From NCBI GenBank assembly GCA_964370605.1, contig CAYJJX010000008.1, forward strand, positions 34,978-98,977: a stretch of 64,000 nucleotides of DNA. The letters run 5' to 3'. The stretch comes from CAYJBH01 sp964370605 (GTDB taxonomy: Bacteria; Bacillota; Clostridia; Oscillospirales; Ruminococcaceae). Positions 35,904 through 47,279 of this stretch are shown here, piece by piece. The first letter of the stretch is position 1. Each line of letters opens with the position of its first letter. The notes beneath the pieces are model-generated. The model searched no databases, was not told where the DNA came from, and was given only the letters and a program-made list of their open reading frames with translations. A program made the position numbers and the translations under genes.

Positions 35904-36452
35904 CTATCCCTGACGCAAAAACAACAAGCTGACACCGGTATAAACAAGATAACAACCGAGTGAGACCACAAGCAAAAGGTCGGTCGCGAGTGGCAATGCA
36001 ATAAAAACGATTGCAATCAAAACTGCCGCGATGCCGATGATGAAATTTTGCACCCAACTCTTGTAACCCAGCCTACGTTGCTTGAATGCGCCGGAAATTT
36101 TGACCAATCCAATGATAATAAGCGCAAATGTGATGATTCCGGACAAAAAGCTGACGGTGAAACCGGACGGCAACAACAAAAATATTATGCCGATAATAAT
36201 ATTGATAACGGCACCGCTCATCAAAGAATAGCTTGGAAATCCGCTCTTTTTGGCGGCAAAATATTCAAATGCTTTGAACAAACCGGTCGCAAGGATAAAC
36301 ACCGCCGCCGTCGTTTCCACTGCGGCGACCGTCCCAATCGGATTGATGACACAAAAAGCGCCGCCAAGAATCAGCAAAATCGCCAATATCGTCTTGATTG
36401 TTTTCATGGTGCGAAACATTTTGTCGGCACCGTTTGGGTCCATGATATACAT
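35904..36452 (-). CDS. DUF308 (HdeD-like) membrane protein
   Basis: A 182-residue protein with six membrane helices in three hairpin pairs and Gly-rich turns, as in DUF308/HdeD proteins; in E. coli HdeD relates to acid resistance, but the role here is unknown. AAGGG eight bases before ATG 36452 supports the start; a second ATG follows three codons later. Confidence 0.85.
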   Translation of the reverse strand: MYIMDPNGADKMFRTMKTIKTILAILLILGGAFCVINPIGTVAAVETTAAVFILATGLFKAFEYFAAKKSGFPSYSLMSGAVINIIIGIIFLLLPSGFTVSFLSGIITFALIIIGLVKISGAFKQRRLGYKSWVQNFIIGIAAVLIAIVFIALPLATDLLLVVSLGCYLVYTGVSLLFLRQG

Positions 36453-36544
36453 TTATTAGTCCCTTTCTCGATTATAAGTTCGTTCCACTATCCTGTTTTC
36501 ATTGCAATACTGCCCAAAATTGAATTCACCCATCGCAAGGCAGA

Positions 36545-36721
36545 TATAATCAATCAACTTGAAAAACGCTACAACGTTTTTCAACCCAATAGCATAGCTA
36601 TTGGATGCACACCAAAGTGTGCATTTGAAGATTATGAAGTATTTCACGTGCATTTCATGCACGAAAATCAAGCAACGCTTGATTTTGAAAAACATATTGT
36701 TTTTCAAGTTGAACTACTATA
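36545..36721. repeat. Family A hairpin-array repeat, copy 1 (177 bp)
   Basis: Six successive hairpins are visible: TTGAAAAACG/CGTTTTTCAA, CCAATAGC/GCTATTGG, TGCACAC/GTGTGCA, CGTGCA/TGCACG, AATCAAGC/GCTTGATT and TTGAAAAACA/TGTTTTTCAA. The right end is CAAGTTGAACTACTATA. It is about 98% identical to the copy at 53996-54171. The outer left arm present in copy 2 is not recognisable here. Confidence 0.9.
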
Positions 36722-36832
36722 AATTTTGTCGGTCAATAGAATTCAACGCTGTTTCTGCTCATTATCCACACAGAAAGCAATCAAGAATCACGTTGTTGAC
36801 TAGCACAACTGTACAAAATCGGCAATCAATGC

Positions 36833-39460
<2,628 letters not shown>

Positions 39461-39482
39461 GGTTGTAATCGTTCCTTTCCTA

Positions 39483-40169
39483 CTATTTTTTTATTTTTTT
39501 CTTAATAAATGTATTGGCGATGTTCAATATCAAGAACAGTGACACAAGACATACTGCAAAGGCGATGAGGATATCGACACACATTGCAAAGAAGAAGTCG
39601 AGCGGAAACATGTTGATCATTATGCTGACGTTGGGATCAAGAATCCAAAGGTCGTTGGTGAAAACCAAAAGATGAAAGGCGGTCCAAAAGACATTGAAAT
39701 TTGTTGCGATGAATACGCCGAGCAAAGCACCGAGTGCCACAAAAACCACCGAGGCGGCATTGAACATGCGTGCAAGTGCGGTGAGTCCCTGTCTTTTGAA
39801 CAGGAGCAAAACGAGCAATACTCCGACCAACGAGGTGGCGGCAAGAATATAAGAAAAATTCAGCGCAAAAAGGAAAAGCTCTTTCACGTCCACCATGTGC
39901 AGGGTCTCACGCTCGTCAAAAGCCTCGCGCTGCTCACCGTTGACCGTCACCGTGACAGAAATGTCGTCACGCAGATCGAACATATAATCAAGCAATGCAT
40001 CGCTTGCCAGCGTCAAATCTTCAATCGTCATGCCGGTTTGTTGCATGGTGCCGTTTGCCTCATACTGCTCCGGATAAAAAGAGCGATCGTTCGCCGTGAC
40101 AAGAATACTGCCGAGAAAACAGGCAAATATTGCGCAAAAAGCAACTATAAATGATATTATATTTTTCAA
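39483..40169 (-). CDS. DUF1461 / TIGR01906 membrane protein
   Basis: A 228-residue membrane protein with an N-terminal helix, an extracytoplasmic loop (about 30-100) and four further helices; the arrangement and the NDRSFYPEQYEANGT and RETLHMVDVKELF segments fit the TIGR01906 family of Firmicutes. Function unknown. It precedes the Ca2+ ATPase by 22 bp, so the two are probably co-transcribed. Confidence 0.85.
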   Translation of the reverse strand: MKNIISFIVAFCAIFACFLGSILVTANDRSFYPEQYEANGTMQQTGMTIEDLTLASDALLDYMFDLRDDISVTVTVNGEQREAFDERETLHMVDVKELFLFALNFSYILAATSLVGVLLVLLLFKRQGLTALARMFNAASVVFVALGALLGVFIATNFNVFWTAFHLLVFTNDLWILDPNVSIMINMFPLDFFFAMCVDILIAFAVCLVSLFLILNIANTFIKKKIKK

Positions 40170-40283
40170 ACTTCTTTTCTCCCATAATTTATCCTGTATA
40201 TCATACTATAAAATCGATTCATTTTCAAACATATCACAAAAGTTTGAAATATTATTGAAAAAGCAATCGGATTAGCGTTATAA

Positions 40284-40304
40284 TATAGTTGTTCGACTTG
40301 AAAC
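40284..40304. repeat. Single family A end-like sequence
   Basis: TATAGTTGTTCGACTTGAAA matches the family A terminal repeat, but no partner end was found nearby, so it may be a remnant or chance. Confidence 0.35.
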
Positions 40305-40355
40305 TTTATTATAACAAAAGACAATAAAACAAAATACCGCAAAAAGGGGTATACC

Positions 40356-40601
40356 ATGAAACGATTGACCGAAAAAAGCTCGAACGGAACTATTTTGGCT
40401 CGAGGGAGCGACAAAGAGCTGATCGAGCAACTTTTTTATTATGAAGACAAGATATATTCCCTTCTCGCACGCCGTGAATTTGCACGTCAACAACTGCGGG
40501 AGCTTCGCCGTGCCAAAAAGGAGCATACCGCACGATACAAAGAACTGCTTGGTGAAGAGCTTGTCAGCAATTCGGTGCTTTCCGCGTTCGAGATAGAATA
40601 A
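40356..40601 (+). CDS. Small coiled-coil protein of unknown function
   Basis: An 81-residue soluble protein, strongly charged, with a predicted long helix (about 20-65: DKELIEQLFYYEDKIYSLLARREFARQQLRELRRAKKEHTARYKELL). AAGGGG before the ATG supports expression. No family recognised. It is a lone plus-strand gene among leftward genes. Confidence 0.6.
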   Translation: MKRLTEKSSNGTILARGSDKELIEQLFYYEDKIYSLLARREFARQQLRELRRAKKEHTARYKELLGEELVSNSVLSAFEIE

Positions 40602-40668
40602 CGTCGCTTTGCAAGCGGTCTATCATCGGTTTCATGCTCGTGATGTTCGAGATCGCTTTGCAATCAGA

Positions 40669-41406
40669 TCAATAATAAACCTCTTCCAGCGTCAGTCCCT
40701 TTGACTTTGCCGTTGCGCCTCGGTGCGTGCGGTCTTTTTTTTCGAGAAGATGCGGTATACAGTCCGCCTCCATGCGGCCTGCGCCGATCTCAATGAGTGT
40801 TCCCACCATGATGCGCACCATTTTATATAGAAAACCATCGGCGGTCACACTGTAGGTGATCATGTCGCCGTCCTGCTCTATCACCGATTCGGTGATGTGC
40901 CTCACCGTGTCGGCAGGTATCCCCTCGGGGCTTTTTCCGCAAAAGCTACGAAAATCCTTTTTGCCGACAAGGTCTGCCGCCGCCGCCCTCATCAACTCTA
41001 CATTCAGCTTTTCTGGATAGTGTGCGACATATCGTGAGCTGAACGGTTCTTGCACCCGTGAATTGCAGATGCGATAGCTGTATTTTTTCGCCACCGCCGA
41101 ATAGCGCGCGTGAAAATCGTCCTCTACCACCTCTGCTTCCAGCACTCTGACATCGCTCGGCAAAAATCTGTTGAGTGCCACTGCAATTTGCCACGGTTTT
41201 ATGAATTTTTCGGTATGAAAATTCGCCACATAACCCCTTGCATGAACTCCCGAATCGGTGCGGGAACAGCCGATCAGCGGATGGCGAACCTCATATATTT
41301 TCTCAATCGCATCCTGCACCACGGTGCAGACCGCAAGCGCATTGCTCTGCACCTGAAAGCCGTGATATTTTGTTCCGAGATATGCTATTTTCACTCTAAT
41401 GTTCAT
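40669..41406 (-). CDS. truA: tRNA pseudouridine synthase A
   Basis: A 245-residue enzyme that makes pseudouridine at positions 38-40 of tRNA anticodon arms. The catalytic aspartate is in SRTDSGVHARGYVANFHT; ALNRFLPSDVRVLEAEVV and FLYKMVRIMVGTLIEIGAGR are conserved TruA segments. Its start overlaps the 3' end of rdgB by 11 bp, implying coupling. Confidence 0.94.
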   Translation of the reverse strand: MNIRVKIAYLGTKYHGFQVQSNALAVCTVVQDAIEKIYEVRHPLIGCSRTDSGVHARGYVANFHTEKFIKPWQIAVALNRFLPSDVRVLEAEVVEDDFHARYSAVAKKYSYRICNSRVQEPFSSRYVAHYPEKLNVELMRAAAADLVGKKDFRSFCGKSPEGIPADTVRHITESVIEQDGDMITYSVTADGFLYKMVRIMVGTLIEIGAGRMEADCIPHLLEKKDRTHRGATAKSKGLTLEEVYY

Positions 41407-41977
41407 ACTTTTTCAAAAATTCCTTCAGTCTTTCTATCGCTCTTCCTCGGTGGCTGATTTCGTCCTTTTCTTTTGCCGGAAGCTCCGCAAAACTGCGAGA
41501 GTTTACCGTAAAAATCGGATCATACCCAAATCCGCCGTCGCCGCTTTTTTTTGTTGCTATCTCGCCGTGGCACTCACCCCGAAAGATGTGCTCATTTTTC
41601 TGTTCATCAATCAGCGCAATCACACAGCAAAAATATGCCGCCCTGTCGGTTTTTCCTTTCATCTCGGTGAGCAGCTTTTCGTTACACTGCTCGGCGCTCG
41701 CCCCCTCGCCCGCATACCTTGCGGAGTAAATTCCCGGCGCATCATCCAGCGCTTTTACACAAAGGCCGCTGTCGTCCGCCATTATCAAACAATCGGCATC
41801 AATCGCCCTTGCTTTTATCAGCGCATTGCCCTCAAAACTGTCGGCATCTTCGACCGGATTGCTTGCGATACCGACATCGCAAAGCGCCTTTACTTCATAG
41901 CCGAGCGGCGAGAGAATGCGAGAAAATTCTTCGCATTTGTGGCGGTTGTTGGTGGCAAGGATTATGGTTTTTTTCAT
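41396..41977 (-). CDS. rdgB: XTP/dITP diphosphatase (RdgB/HAM1)
   Basis: A 193-residue pyrophosphatase that removes non-canonical purine nucleotides (dITP, XTP) from the pool. TNNRHKCEEFSRIL at the start, ADDSGLCVKALDDAPGIYSARYAG and GGFGYDPIF are the family's substrate and metal motifs. Operon order is rdgB-truA downstream of ftsY. Confidence 0.94.
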   Translation of the reverse strand: MKKTIILATNNRHKCEEFSRILSPLGYEVKALCDVGIASNPVEDADSFEGNALIKARAIDADCLIMADDSGLCVKALDDAPGIYSARYAGEGASAEQCNEKLLTEMKGKTDRAAYFCCVIALIDEQKNEHIFRGECHGEIATKKSGDGGFGYDPIFTVNSRSFAELPAKEKDEISHRGRAIERLKEFLKKYEH

Positions 41978-42043
41978 CTTCTGTCGTCTCCGCTGTTTTT
42001 CCGGCGATCTTTTTTATTCCTCGTTTTAAAATCGTCTTGATGA

Positions 42044-42114
42044 TATTGTCATTCAAATTAAAACGTCACATCTTTTTGTCAATCTTGTAGCGTTTTCAAA
42101 GCAGAACAACTATA
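42044..42114. repeat. Short family A element (71 bp)
   Basis: The left end TATTGTCATTCAAATTAAAA and the reverse complement of the right end, TATAGTTGTTCTGCTTTGAA, match family A ends. Both the 8.8-kb element and this one continue with AAAACGTCACA at the left. It ends two bases from the ftsY stop and fills most of the ftsY-rdgB gap. Confidence 0.5.
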
Positions 42115-42115
42115 T

Positions 42116-43015
42116 TTAGTCAAAAAGTGCATCGGTATACTCATGAGGATCAAAGACGTTCAGATCGTCTATCCCCTCACCCACGCCGATAAAGCGCACC
42201 GGTATGCCCATCTTTGATTTGATGGCAAGTGCCGCACCGCCCCTCGGTGTGCCGTCCAGTTTTGTGATCACAACGCCGCTTGCCGCCGCCACGTCACAAA
42301 ACTGCTCTGCCTGTGCAATGGCATTTTGTCCTGCCGCACCGTCGATGACAAGCAGGGTTTCGAGTGATGCTTCCGGCGCCGCCTTTGCGACCACCCGACA
42401 TATTTTCGCCAGCTCTTCCATCAGATTTTTCTTGTTGTGAAGACGTCCTGCCGTGTCACAGATGACAAGGTCAATTCCCTTTGAGGCGGCAGAAGAAACA
42501 GCATCATAAATCACCGCCGCCGAATCTGCCGTCTCACTGCCGATTGCAATCGGCACGCCGGCACGATCTGCCCAAACTGCAAGTTGCTCTCTTGCCGCCG
42601 CACGGAAGGTATCGCCTGCGGCAAGCAGGACATTTTTTCCGCTCTCTTTATACAGCTTTGCAAGTTTTGCGATGGTGGTGGTTTTGCCGACGCCGTTCAC
42701 ACCGATGACAAGAATGACGGCAGGACTCCCGGTGAGATTCATCGGACTTTCTTCCTTTATATCCTCACTTATTATCTCTTTGAGTGCAAACATCGCCTGT
42801 GTGCCTGTTTTCAGCTTGGCAGTTTTCACATTTTCACGCAGTCGCTCGATAAATTCCGCCGATTTTGCGGCGCCGGTATCGGCAAGTATCAGCTGTTCTT
42901 CCAGCTGTTCATACAAGTCCTCGTCAATTATACTGTGAGAGCGTATTTCTTCTGAATTTATAGCCGCCTCTCTTGTTCCGCTAAGAGCAGATTTTAGTTT
43001 GTCAAAAAATCCCAT
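42116..43015 (-). CDS. ftsY: Signal recognition particle receptor FtsY
   Basis: A 299-residue SRP GTPase that docks ribosome-SRP complexes at the membrane for co-translational insertion. The N-domain helices (1-90) are followed by the G domain: GVNGVGKTTTIAKLAKL (P loop), GDTFRAAAREQL, CDTAGRLHNKKNLMEEL, and TKLDGTPRGGAAL (usually TKLDGTAKGG). There is no acidic A domain, as is common in Gram-positives. Confidence 0.95.
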   Translation of the reverse strand: MGFFDKLKSALSGTREAAINSEEIRSHSIIDEDLYEQLEEQLILADTGAAKSAEFIERLRENVKTAKLKTGTQAMFALKEIISEDIKEESPMNLTGSPAVILVIGVNGVGKTTTIAKLAKLYKESGKNVLLAAGDTFRAAAREQLAVWADRAGVPIAIGSETADSAAVIYDAVSSAASKGIDLVICDTAGRLHNKKNLMEELAKICRVVAKAAPEASLETLLVIDGAAGQNAIAQAEQFCDVAAASGVVITKLDGTPRGGAALAIKSKMGIPVRFIGVGEGIDDLNVFDPHEYTDALFD

Positions 43016-43112
43016 TTTTCGCGTTTCCTTTCCGGTTTCTTTGTTTCTATTATGTATTATAGCATAGAGATGAGTTTATTTGTATATGTTTTTAACAAAT
43101 TTAATTTTTAAG

Positions 43113-43141
43113 TTGAAATTTTAGCAAATTTATGGTATAAT
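43113..43141 (+). promoter_or_regulatory. Promoter of dnaA
   Basis: TTGAAA (43113-43118), 17-base spacer, TATAAT (43136-43141). The dnaA start lies 92 bases downstream. No TTTTCAACA-type DnaA box was seen in this upstream gap. Confidence 0.75.
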
Positions 43142-43232
43142 AAAGTGATTAAATTTGATCATTTTTACGTCTATAATTAATGTTATTTTTAAAATTTTTA
43201 TATAAAGTTGCGGACAGGGAAAGGGAATGGCT

Positions 43233-44540
43233 ATGGAATCATATGATAAGCTGGTTGATCAGGTAAAAGAGTATTGTCGAGAGAGGATAAATTCTACCTC
43301 ATATTTTGTATTTTTTGAAAAAATAAAACCTTTCCAGTGGGATCCAGAAACCAACACAGCCTATCTTCTTGCACCGAGCAGTTTTCAACAGGATGTCATA
43401 ACAAAACGTTATCTTGACATTGTCGAAGAGGGTTTCAAAAGTTTTCTCGGCTTTGATGTCACGGTCGAGATGGTGTCGGTAATCACAAGTGAAGAGGAAG
43501 ACAGCGGCAGCAATACCGGAAGTTATACCCTCACCTTTGATAACTTCATCAAGGGTGATTCCAACTCTCTTGCACTTGCGGCGGCAAAGGCTATTTCCAA
43601 AAAACCTGCCGCCGATCGAAACAATCCACTTTTCATCTATGGTGATTCCGGCCTCGGAAAAACCCATCTTCTCACCGCAATTTGTCTTGAAACAAAACAA
43701 AACTTTCCCGATTTCAACATTATCATGGTGGACGGTGAAAGTTTCACAAACGAGTTTATTTATTCTGTTCAAAACAATCAGTCGTCTTATTTCCACCAAA
43801 AGTTTCGTGAGGCTGACATGCTCCTTGTCGATGATATTCAGTTCATCGGCGGAAAAGAACAAACACAAGAAGAATTTTTCCATACCTTCAATTCGTTGCA
43901 ACGTGCCGGCAAACAGATTGTCCTTGTTTCCGACCGTCCGCCGAGAGAGATTCGCTCGCTCCATGACCGTCTTCAAACAAGATTTTTGTCCGGTCTGATT
44001 GTCGATATACAACCGCCAAAATATGAAACACGTGTCGCCATTGTCCGCAGAAAAGCGGAACTTTTGTCACTGGATCTTCCGGAAGATGTCATTGATTTTC
44101 TGGCAAATAAGCTGCAAAATAACATTCGTCAATTAGAGGGCAGTGTAAAAAAACTCAACGCCTACCATAAATTAGAGGGCATCGACCCGTCACTCACGGC
44201 GGCGCATGATGCAATTCGTGATATTTTGAGTGAAGTCCAACCGGTGCCGGTCACCATAGACAAGGTCCTTTCTGAAGTTTCTCGCTCGATGGGTGTCACC
44301 CCCGATGACATTCGTTCCAACTCAAGAAAATCAAACGTCAGCAACGCCCGCAAAGTTTGCATGTACATTGTCCAGCAGGTAACTTCTCTCACCACCACCG
44401 ATATTGGCCTTGAGTTTGGCGGACGTGATCATTCCACCGTTGTATATTCCATTAAAGACACCGAGGCGAAAATTGCAAAGGATAAACACACAAAAACCAT
44501 CATCGACGACATCATCAAAAATGTCAAAGGTCAGTTTTAA
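43233..44540 (+). CDS. dnaA: Chromosomal replication initiator DnaA
   Basis: A 435-residue initiator ATPase. Domain I (1-85) is followed by a short linker, then the AAA+ domain with YGDSGLGKTHLLTAI (Walker A), LLVDDIQFIGGK (Walker B) and the sensor/arginine-finger region, then domain IV with IGLEFGGRDHSTVVYS, the helix-turn-helix signature. ATG 43227 sits too close to AAAGGG; ATG 43233 is eight bases away and preferred. It begins the rightward replication cluster. Confidence 0.97.
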   Translation: MESYDKLVDQVKEYCRERINSTSYFVFFEKIKPFQWDPETNTAYLLAPSSFQQDVITKRYLDIVEEGFKSFLGFDVTVEMVSVITSEEEDSGSNTGSYTLTFDNFIKGDSNSLALAAAKAISKKPAADRNNPLFIYGDSGLGKTHLLTAICLETKQNFPDFNIIMVDGESFTNEFIYSVQNNQSSYFHQKFREADMLLVDDIQFIGGKEQTQEEFFHTFNSLQRAGKQIVLVSDRPPREIRSLHDRLQTRFLSGLIVDIQPPKYETRVAIVRRKAELLSLDLPEDVIDFLANKLQNNIRQLEGSVKKLNAYHKLEGIDPSLTAAHDAIRDILSEVQPVPVTIDKVLSEVSRSMGVTPDDIRSNSRKSNVSNARKVCMYIVQQVTSLTTTDIGLEFGGRDHSTVVYSIKDTEAKIAKDKHTKTIIDDIIKNVKGQF

Positions 44541-44808
44541 AATCTTTCAACAGGTTTTTGTTAATCTTTAAAACTTTTTCATCTTCTCTGTTGAAAGATC
44601 GAAGTTTTCAACAACTCAACAATTTTTAAAGAATTGAGAACTAAAAACTTTGCTCGTTTTTTTGGCAATATAAAACAATATAGAAATCTTTCAACACTTT
44701 GAGGATCACTAATACTAATACTATTATATATATTTATTTATTTGTTTTTTTATGATTAATTTAATAAAAAAGATAAAATGATTGTTAAAAGAAAGGAACA
44801 CACTAAAA
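44541..44808. other. oriC: Replication origin oriC between dnaA and dnaN
   Basis: DnaA-like boxes CTTTCAACA at 44544-44552 and 44688-44696, its inverse at 44589-44597 and TTTTCAACA at 44605-44613. Twelve bases after the last box begins CTAATACTAATACTA (44709-44723), a DnaA-trio-like run, then an AT-only tract (about 44724-44750). This box, spacer, trio, AT-rich order matches the basal unwinding system described for Bacillus. The boxes differ from TTATCCACA at two or three positions. Confidence 0.85.
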
Positions 44809-45930
44809 ATGAAATTCAGTGTAGAAAAAGAGGGGTTTGTCAGCGCCGTCGCAAAGGTGTCTCGAAGTGTCTCACAAAAGACATCAATACCCGTTCTTGA
44901 GGGAATACTGATAAAGGCACAGGGTGAGAGTGTGGTACTTACCGGATATGATCTGGAAATTGCCATAAGCTGTGAGGTAGAGGCAAACATTCAAGTGGAG
45001 GGAAGCTCCGTCATCTCCGCAAAACTGCTTAGCGATATATGTCGCAGTATGAACGGAGCTGTAATCGATGTCGATTGCACTGAAATGAAGGTGGAAATTG
45101 CGAGCGGTGGTGCATTTTATGAAATCAGCTCCATGAATGTCGAGGATTATCCTGAACTTCCGAGTCAAAATACCGATCCCGCTGCAACGATTGATGGTCA
45201 GACATTAAAACATATGATAGAGCTGACCTTATTTGCATGTAGTCAAAACGATAAAAAGCCGGTGAACACGGGTGAGCTTTTAGAAATTCGTGATAATTCC
45301 ATAAACATGGTTGCACTGGATGGATATCGTCTTGCTACCTGTAAAAGAGAAGCAGTACAAAACGGCAACGACATAAATATTATTGTTCCGTATAGGACGA
45401 TGCAAGAGGTAAGCAGAATGTTGGGCGACAAGAGCGGTGAAATAAAGATTTCCGCCTCTAAATTCTATGTGCTTTTTAAATGTGAAGAATTTTCGCTTCT
45501 TTCCCGCCTTATAGAGGGAGATTTTGTAGACTATGGAAAGGTAATTCCGCAAGGTCTCAAAACAGAGGTCACTGTCGATGTTGATCTTTTGACAAAATGT
45601 ATAGAGCGTGCCTCCAACGTCATCAACGAAAGAATAAAAAACCCACTTCGCTTGACCTTTGATGAAAAAGGAATTCACGTCGCCTGCCGAACCGGAATAG
45701 GAAGTTTCAACGAAGATGTTGAATGTATTGATTTTTCGGGACTTCCGCTTGAGATTGGTTTCAACAATCGTTATCTATATGAGGCACTACGGGCATGTGA
45801 TTGCGATCGACTGAAACTCGAGATTGTTGATTCTGTTACCGCCGTCAAGGTTTATCCGGAAGATAAAGAAAGCTTTTTGTATCTTGTGTTGCCGGTACGT
45901 TTCAAAGTTTCAAATCCGATAGCCGAATAA
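44809..45930 (+). CDS. dnaN: DNA polymerase III beta clamp
   Basis: A 373-residue sliding clamp that keeps replicative polymerase on DNA. Three repeated clamp domains are apparent (about 1-125, 126-245, 246-373), starting MKFSVEKEGFVSAVAKVSRSVS and with the C-terminal VYPEDKESFLYLVLPVR. GAAAGGA twelve bases before ATG 44809 sets the start; the upstream in-frame codons are discarded. recF follows after one base. Confidence 0.95.
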   Translation: MKFSVEKEGFVSAVAKVSRSVSQKTSIPVLEGILIKAQGESVVLTGYDLEIAISCEVEANIQVEGSSVISAKLLSDICRSMNGAVIDVDCTEMKVEIASGGAFYEISSMNVEDYPELPSQNTDPAATIDGQTLKHMIELTLFACSQNDKKPVNTGELLEIRDNSINMVALDGYRLATCKREAVQNGNDINIIVPYRTMQEVSRMLGDKSGEIKISASKFYVLFKCEEFSLLSRLIEGDFVDYGKVIPQGLKTEVTVDVDLLTKCIERASNVINERIKNPLRLTFDEKGIHVACRTGIGSFNEDVECIDFSGLPLEIGFNNRYLYEALRACDCDRLKLEIVDSVTAVKVYPEDKESFLYLVLPVRFKVSNPIAE

Positions 45931-45931
45931 T

Positions 45932-47029
45932 ATGTTTATAAAGTCTATCGAAATAGAGGGATTTCGTAATATAAAAAAAGCGGAGCTTTTGCCGGACGAG
46001 CGGCTCAACATTATAGCCGGACAAAATGCGATGGGTAAAACAAACCTCATCGAGGCAATTTATATGTTGACCGGTGCAAAAAGTTTTCGCAAGACGCAGG
46101 ATAAAAATATAATAGGGTTTGAAGAGGAAAAAAGCAGTATCACCGCAGAGATACAGCGAAAAGAGCGAAGTTTTTGTATCAGGGTTTTGATTGAGCGAGG
46201 AGAAAAGGTACAAAGGAGAGGGAATATAAACGACACAGAGTGGAAAAGAGCATCTTCCCTTGCAGGTAACTTTTGTGCGGTGGTTTTTTCACCCGATCAT
46301 CTCGGACTCGTCAAAGGAAACAAAGAGGGACGGCGATATTTTTTAGACAATGCCGTCTGCAACATTTATCCCACTTACATAGAGGAACTACACCGTTATA
46401 ACAGGGTACTCGGGCAACGAAACAACCTGTTAAAATACCATAAAATAAAAGGATTCGGTTCGGCGGAACATGATCTACTCGACGTAATTGATGTTCAACT
46501 TTCAACATGTTGCGAAAAGGTTGTTAAAAGAAGAGCGGAGTATATCGAGGGTCTCAAACCGCTGGCTGTTGCCTTTTATGAGGGGATAAGCGAGGGTCGA
46601 GAACAGCTTCATATCGAATATGAAAGCAGGGCAAATAAAAGCGGTGAATATCTTGAACTGCTGAAATCATCAAGAGAAAGTGATCTCAAAACAGGATATA
46701 CCGGCATCGGCGCTCACCGTGACGATATTGCGATAAAACTATCCTCACTCACCGCCTCAAACTTTGCAAGTCAAGGGCAACAACGAAGCATTGTTCTTGC
46801 CATGAAACAGGCGGAAGCGAAATATTATCAACAGCTAACCGGCACACATCCGATACTTCTTTTTGATGATGTTTTGAGCGAACTCGATCCAAGACGTCAA
46901 AAATATCTGCTCAAAGGGGTAAACGAATGTCAAACTTTTTTCACCGCCTGTGACACACGAATTTTTGGAAAAACGGCGGCAAAGATATTCTATATGGAAA
47001 ATGGGGAGTTGAGTGAAAAAAAGAGGTAA
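45932..47029 (+). CDS. recF: Recombination protein RecF
   Basis: A 365-residue SMC-like ATPase that helps load RecA at single-strand gaps. Walker A is AGQNAMGKTNLIEAIY, the signature region is FASQGQQRSIVLAMKQAE, and Walker B/D-loop is ILLFDDVLSELD. It begins one base after the dnaN stop; the small S4-domain gene (yaaA) that usually separates dnaN and recF is missing. The remB gene overlaps its 3' end. Confidence 0.95.
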   Translation: MFIKSIEIEGFRNIKKAELLPDERLNIIAGQNAMGKTNLIEAIYMLTGAKSFRKTQDKNIIGFEEEKSSITAEIQRKERSFCIRVLIERGEKVQRRGNINDTEWKRASSLAGNFCAVVFSPDHLGLVKGNKEGRRYFLDNAVCNIYPTYIEELHRYNRVLGQRNNLLKYHKIKGFGSAEHDLLDVIDVQLSTCCEKVVKRRAEYIEGLKPLAVAFYEGISEGREQLHIEYESRANKSGEYLELLKSSRESDLKTGYTGIGAHRDDIAIKLSSLTASNFASQGQQRSIVLAMKQAEAKYYQQLTGTHPILLFDDVLSELDPRRQKYLLKGVNECQTFFTACDTRIFGKTAAKIFYMENGELSEKKR

Positions 47030-47279
47030 ACAATATTTGAGCATCGGAGGGCACGGTTTTGTTTCACGGGAGGACATAATCGGAGTTTTTGACCTTGACC
47101 ATTGCACCGTTTCAAAAAAAGGTCGTGAATATCTTGAAGGGATTCAAAAAAAAGGAAAGATTATCTATGACGGCACCGAACTGCCGAAATCATTTTTAAT
47201 AAAGAGGGACGGCGGAGTCGTTCTGTCGCAGTACAACACATCTACAATTATACAGAAAGAAAGGGTAGTCAATGTCTGA
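47013..47279 (+). CDS. remB: RemB/YaaB-like DUF370-family protein
   Basis: An 88-residue protein of the extracellular-matrix regulator RemA/RemB group, usually found between recF and gyrB. The core YLSIGGHGFVSREDIIGVFDLDHCTVSKKGREYLEGIQKKGKI closely fits the family. The GTG start at 47013 overlaps recF by 17 bp; TTG 47037 after AGAGG is an alternative. The 3' end overlaps gyrB by 8 bp. RemB proteins are thought to act as DNA-binding regulators. Confidence 0.85.
   Translation: MKKRGKQYLSIGGHGFVSREDIIGVFDLDHCTVSKKGREYLEGIQKKGKIIYDGTELPKSFLIKRDGGVVLSQYNTSTIIQKERVVNV

Noticed and set aside
47090..47106. TTGACCTTGACC in remB
   Set aside because: Direct rather than inverted half-sites; not counted with the palindromes.
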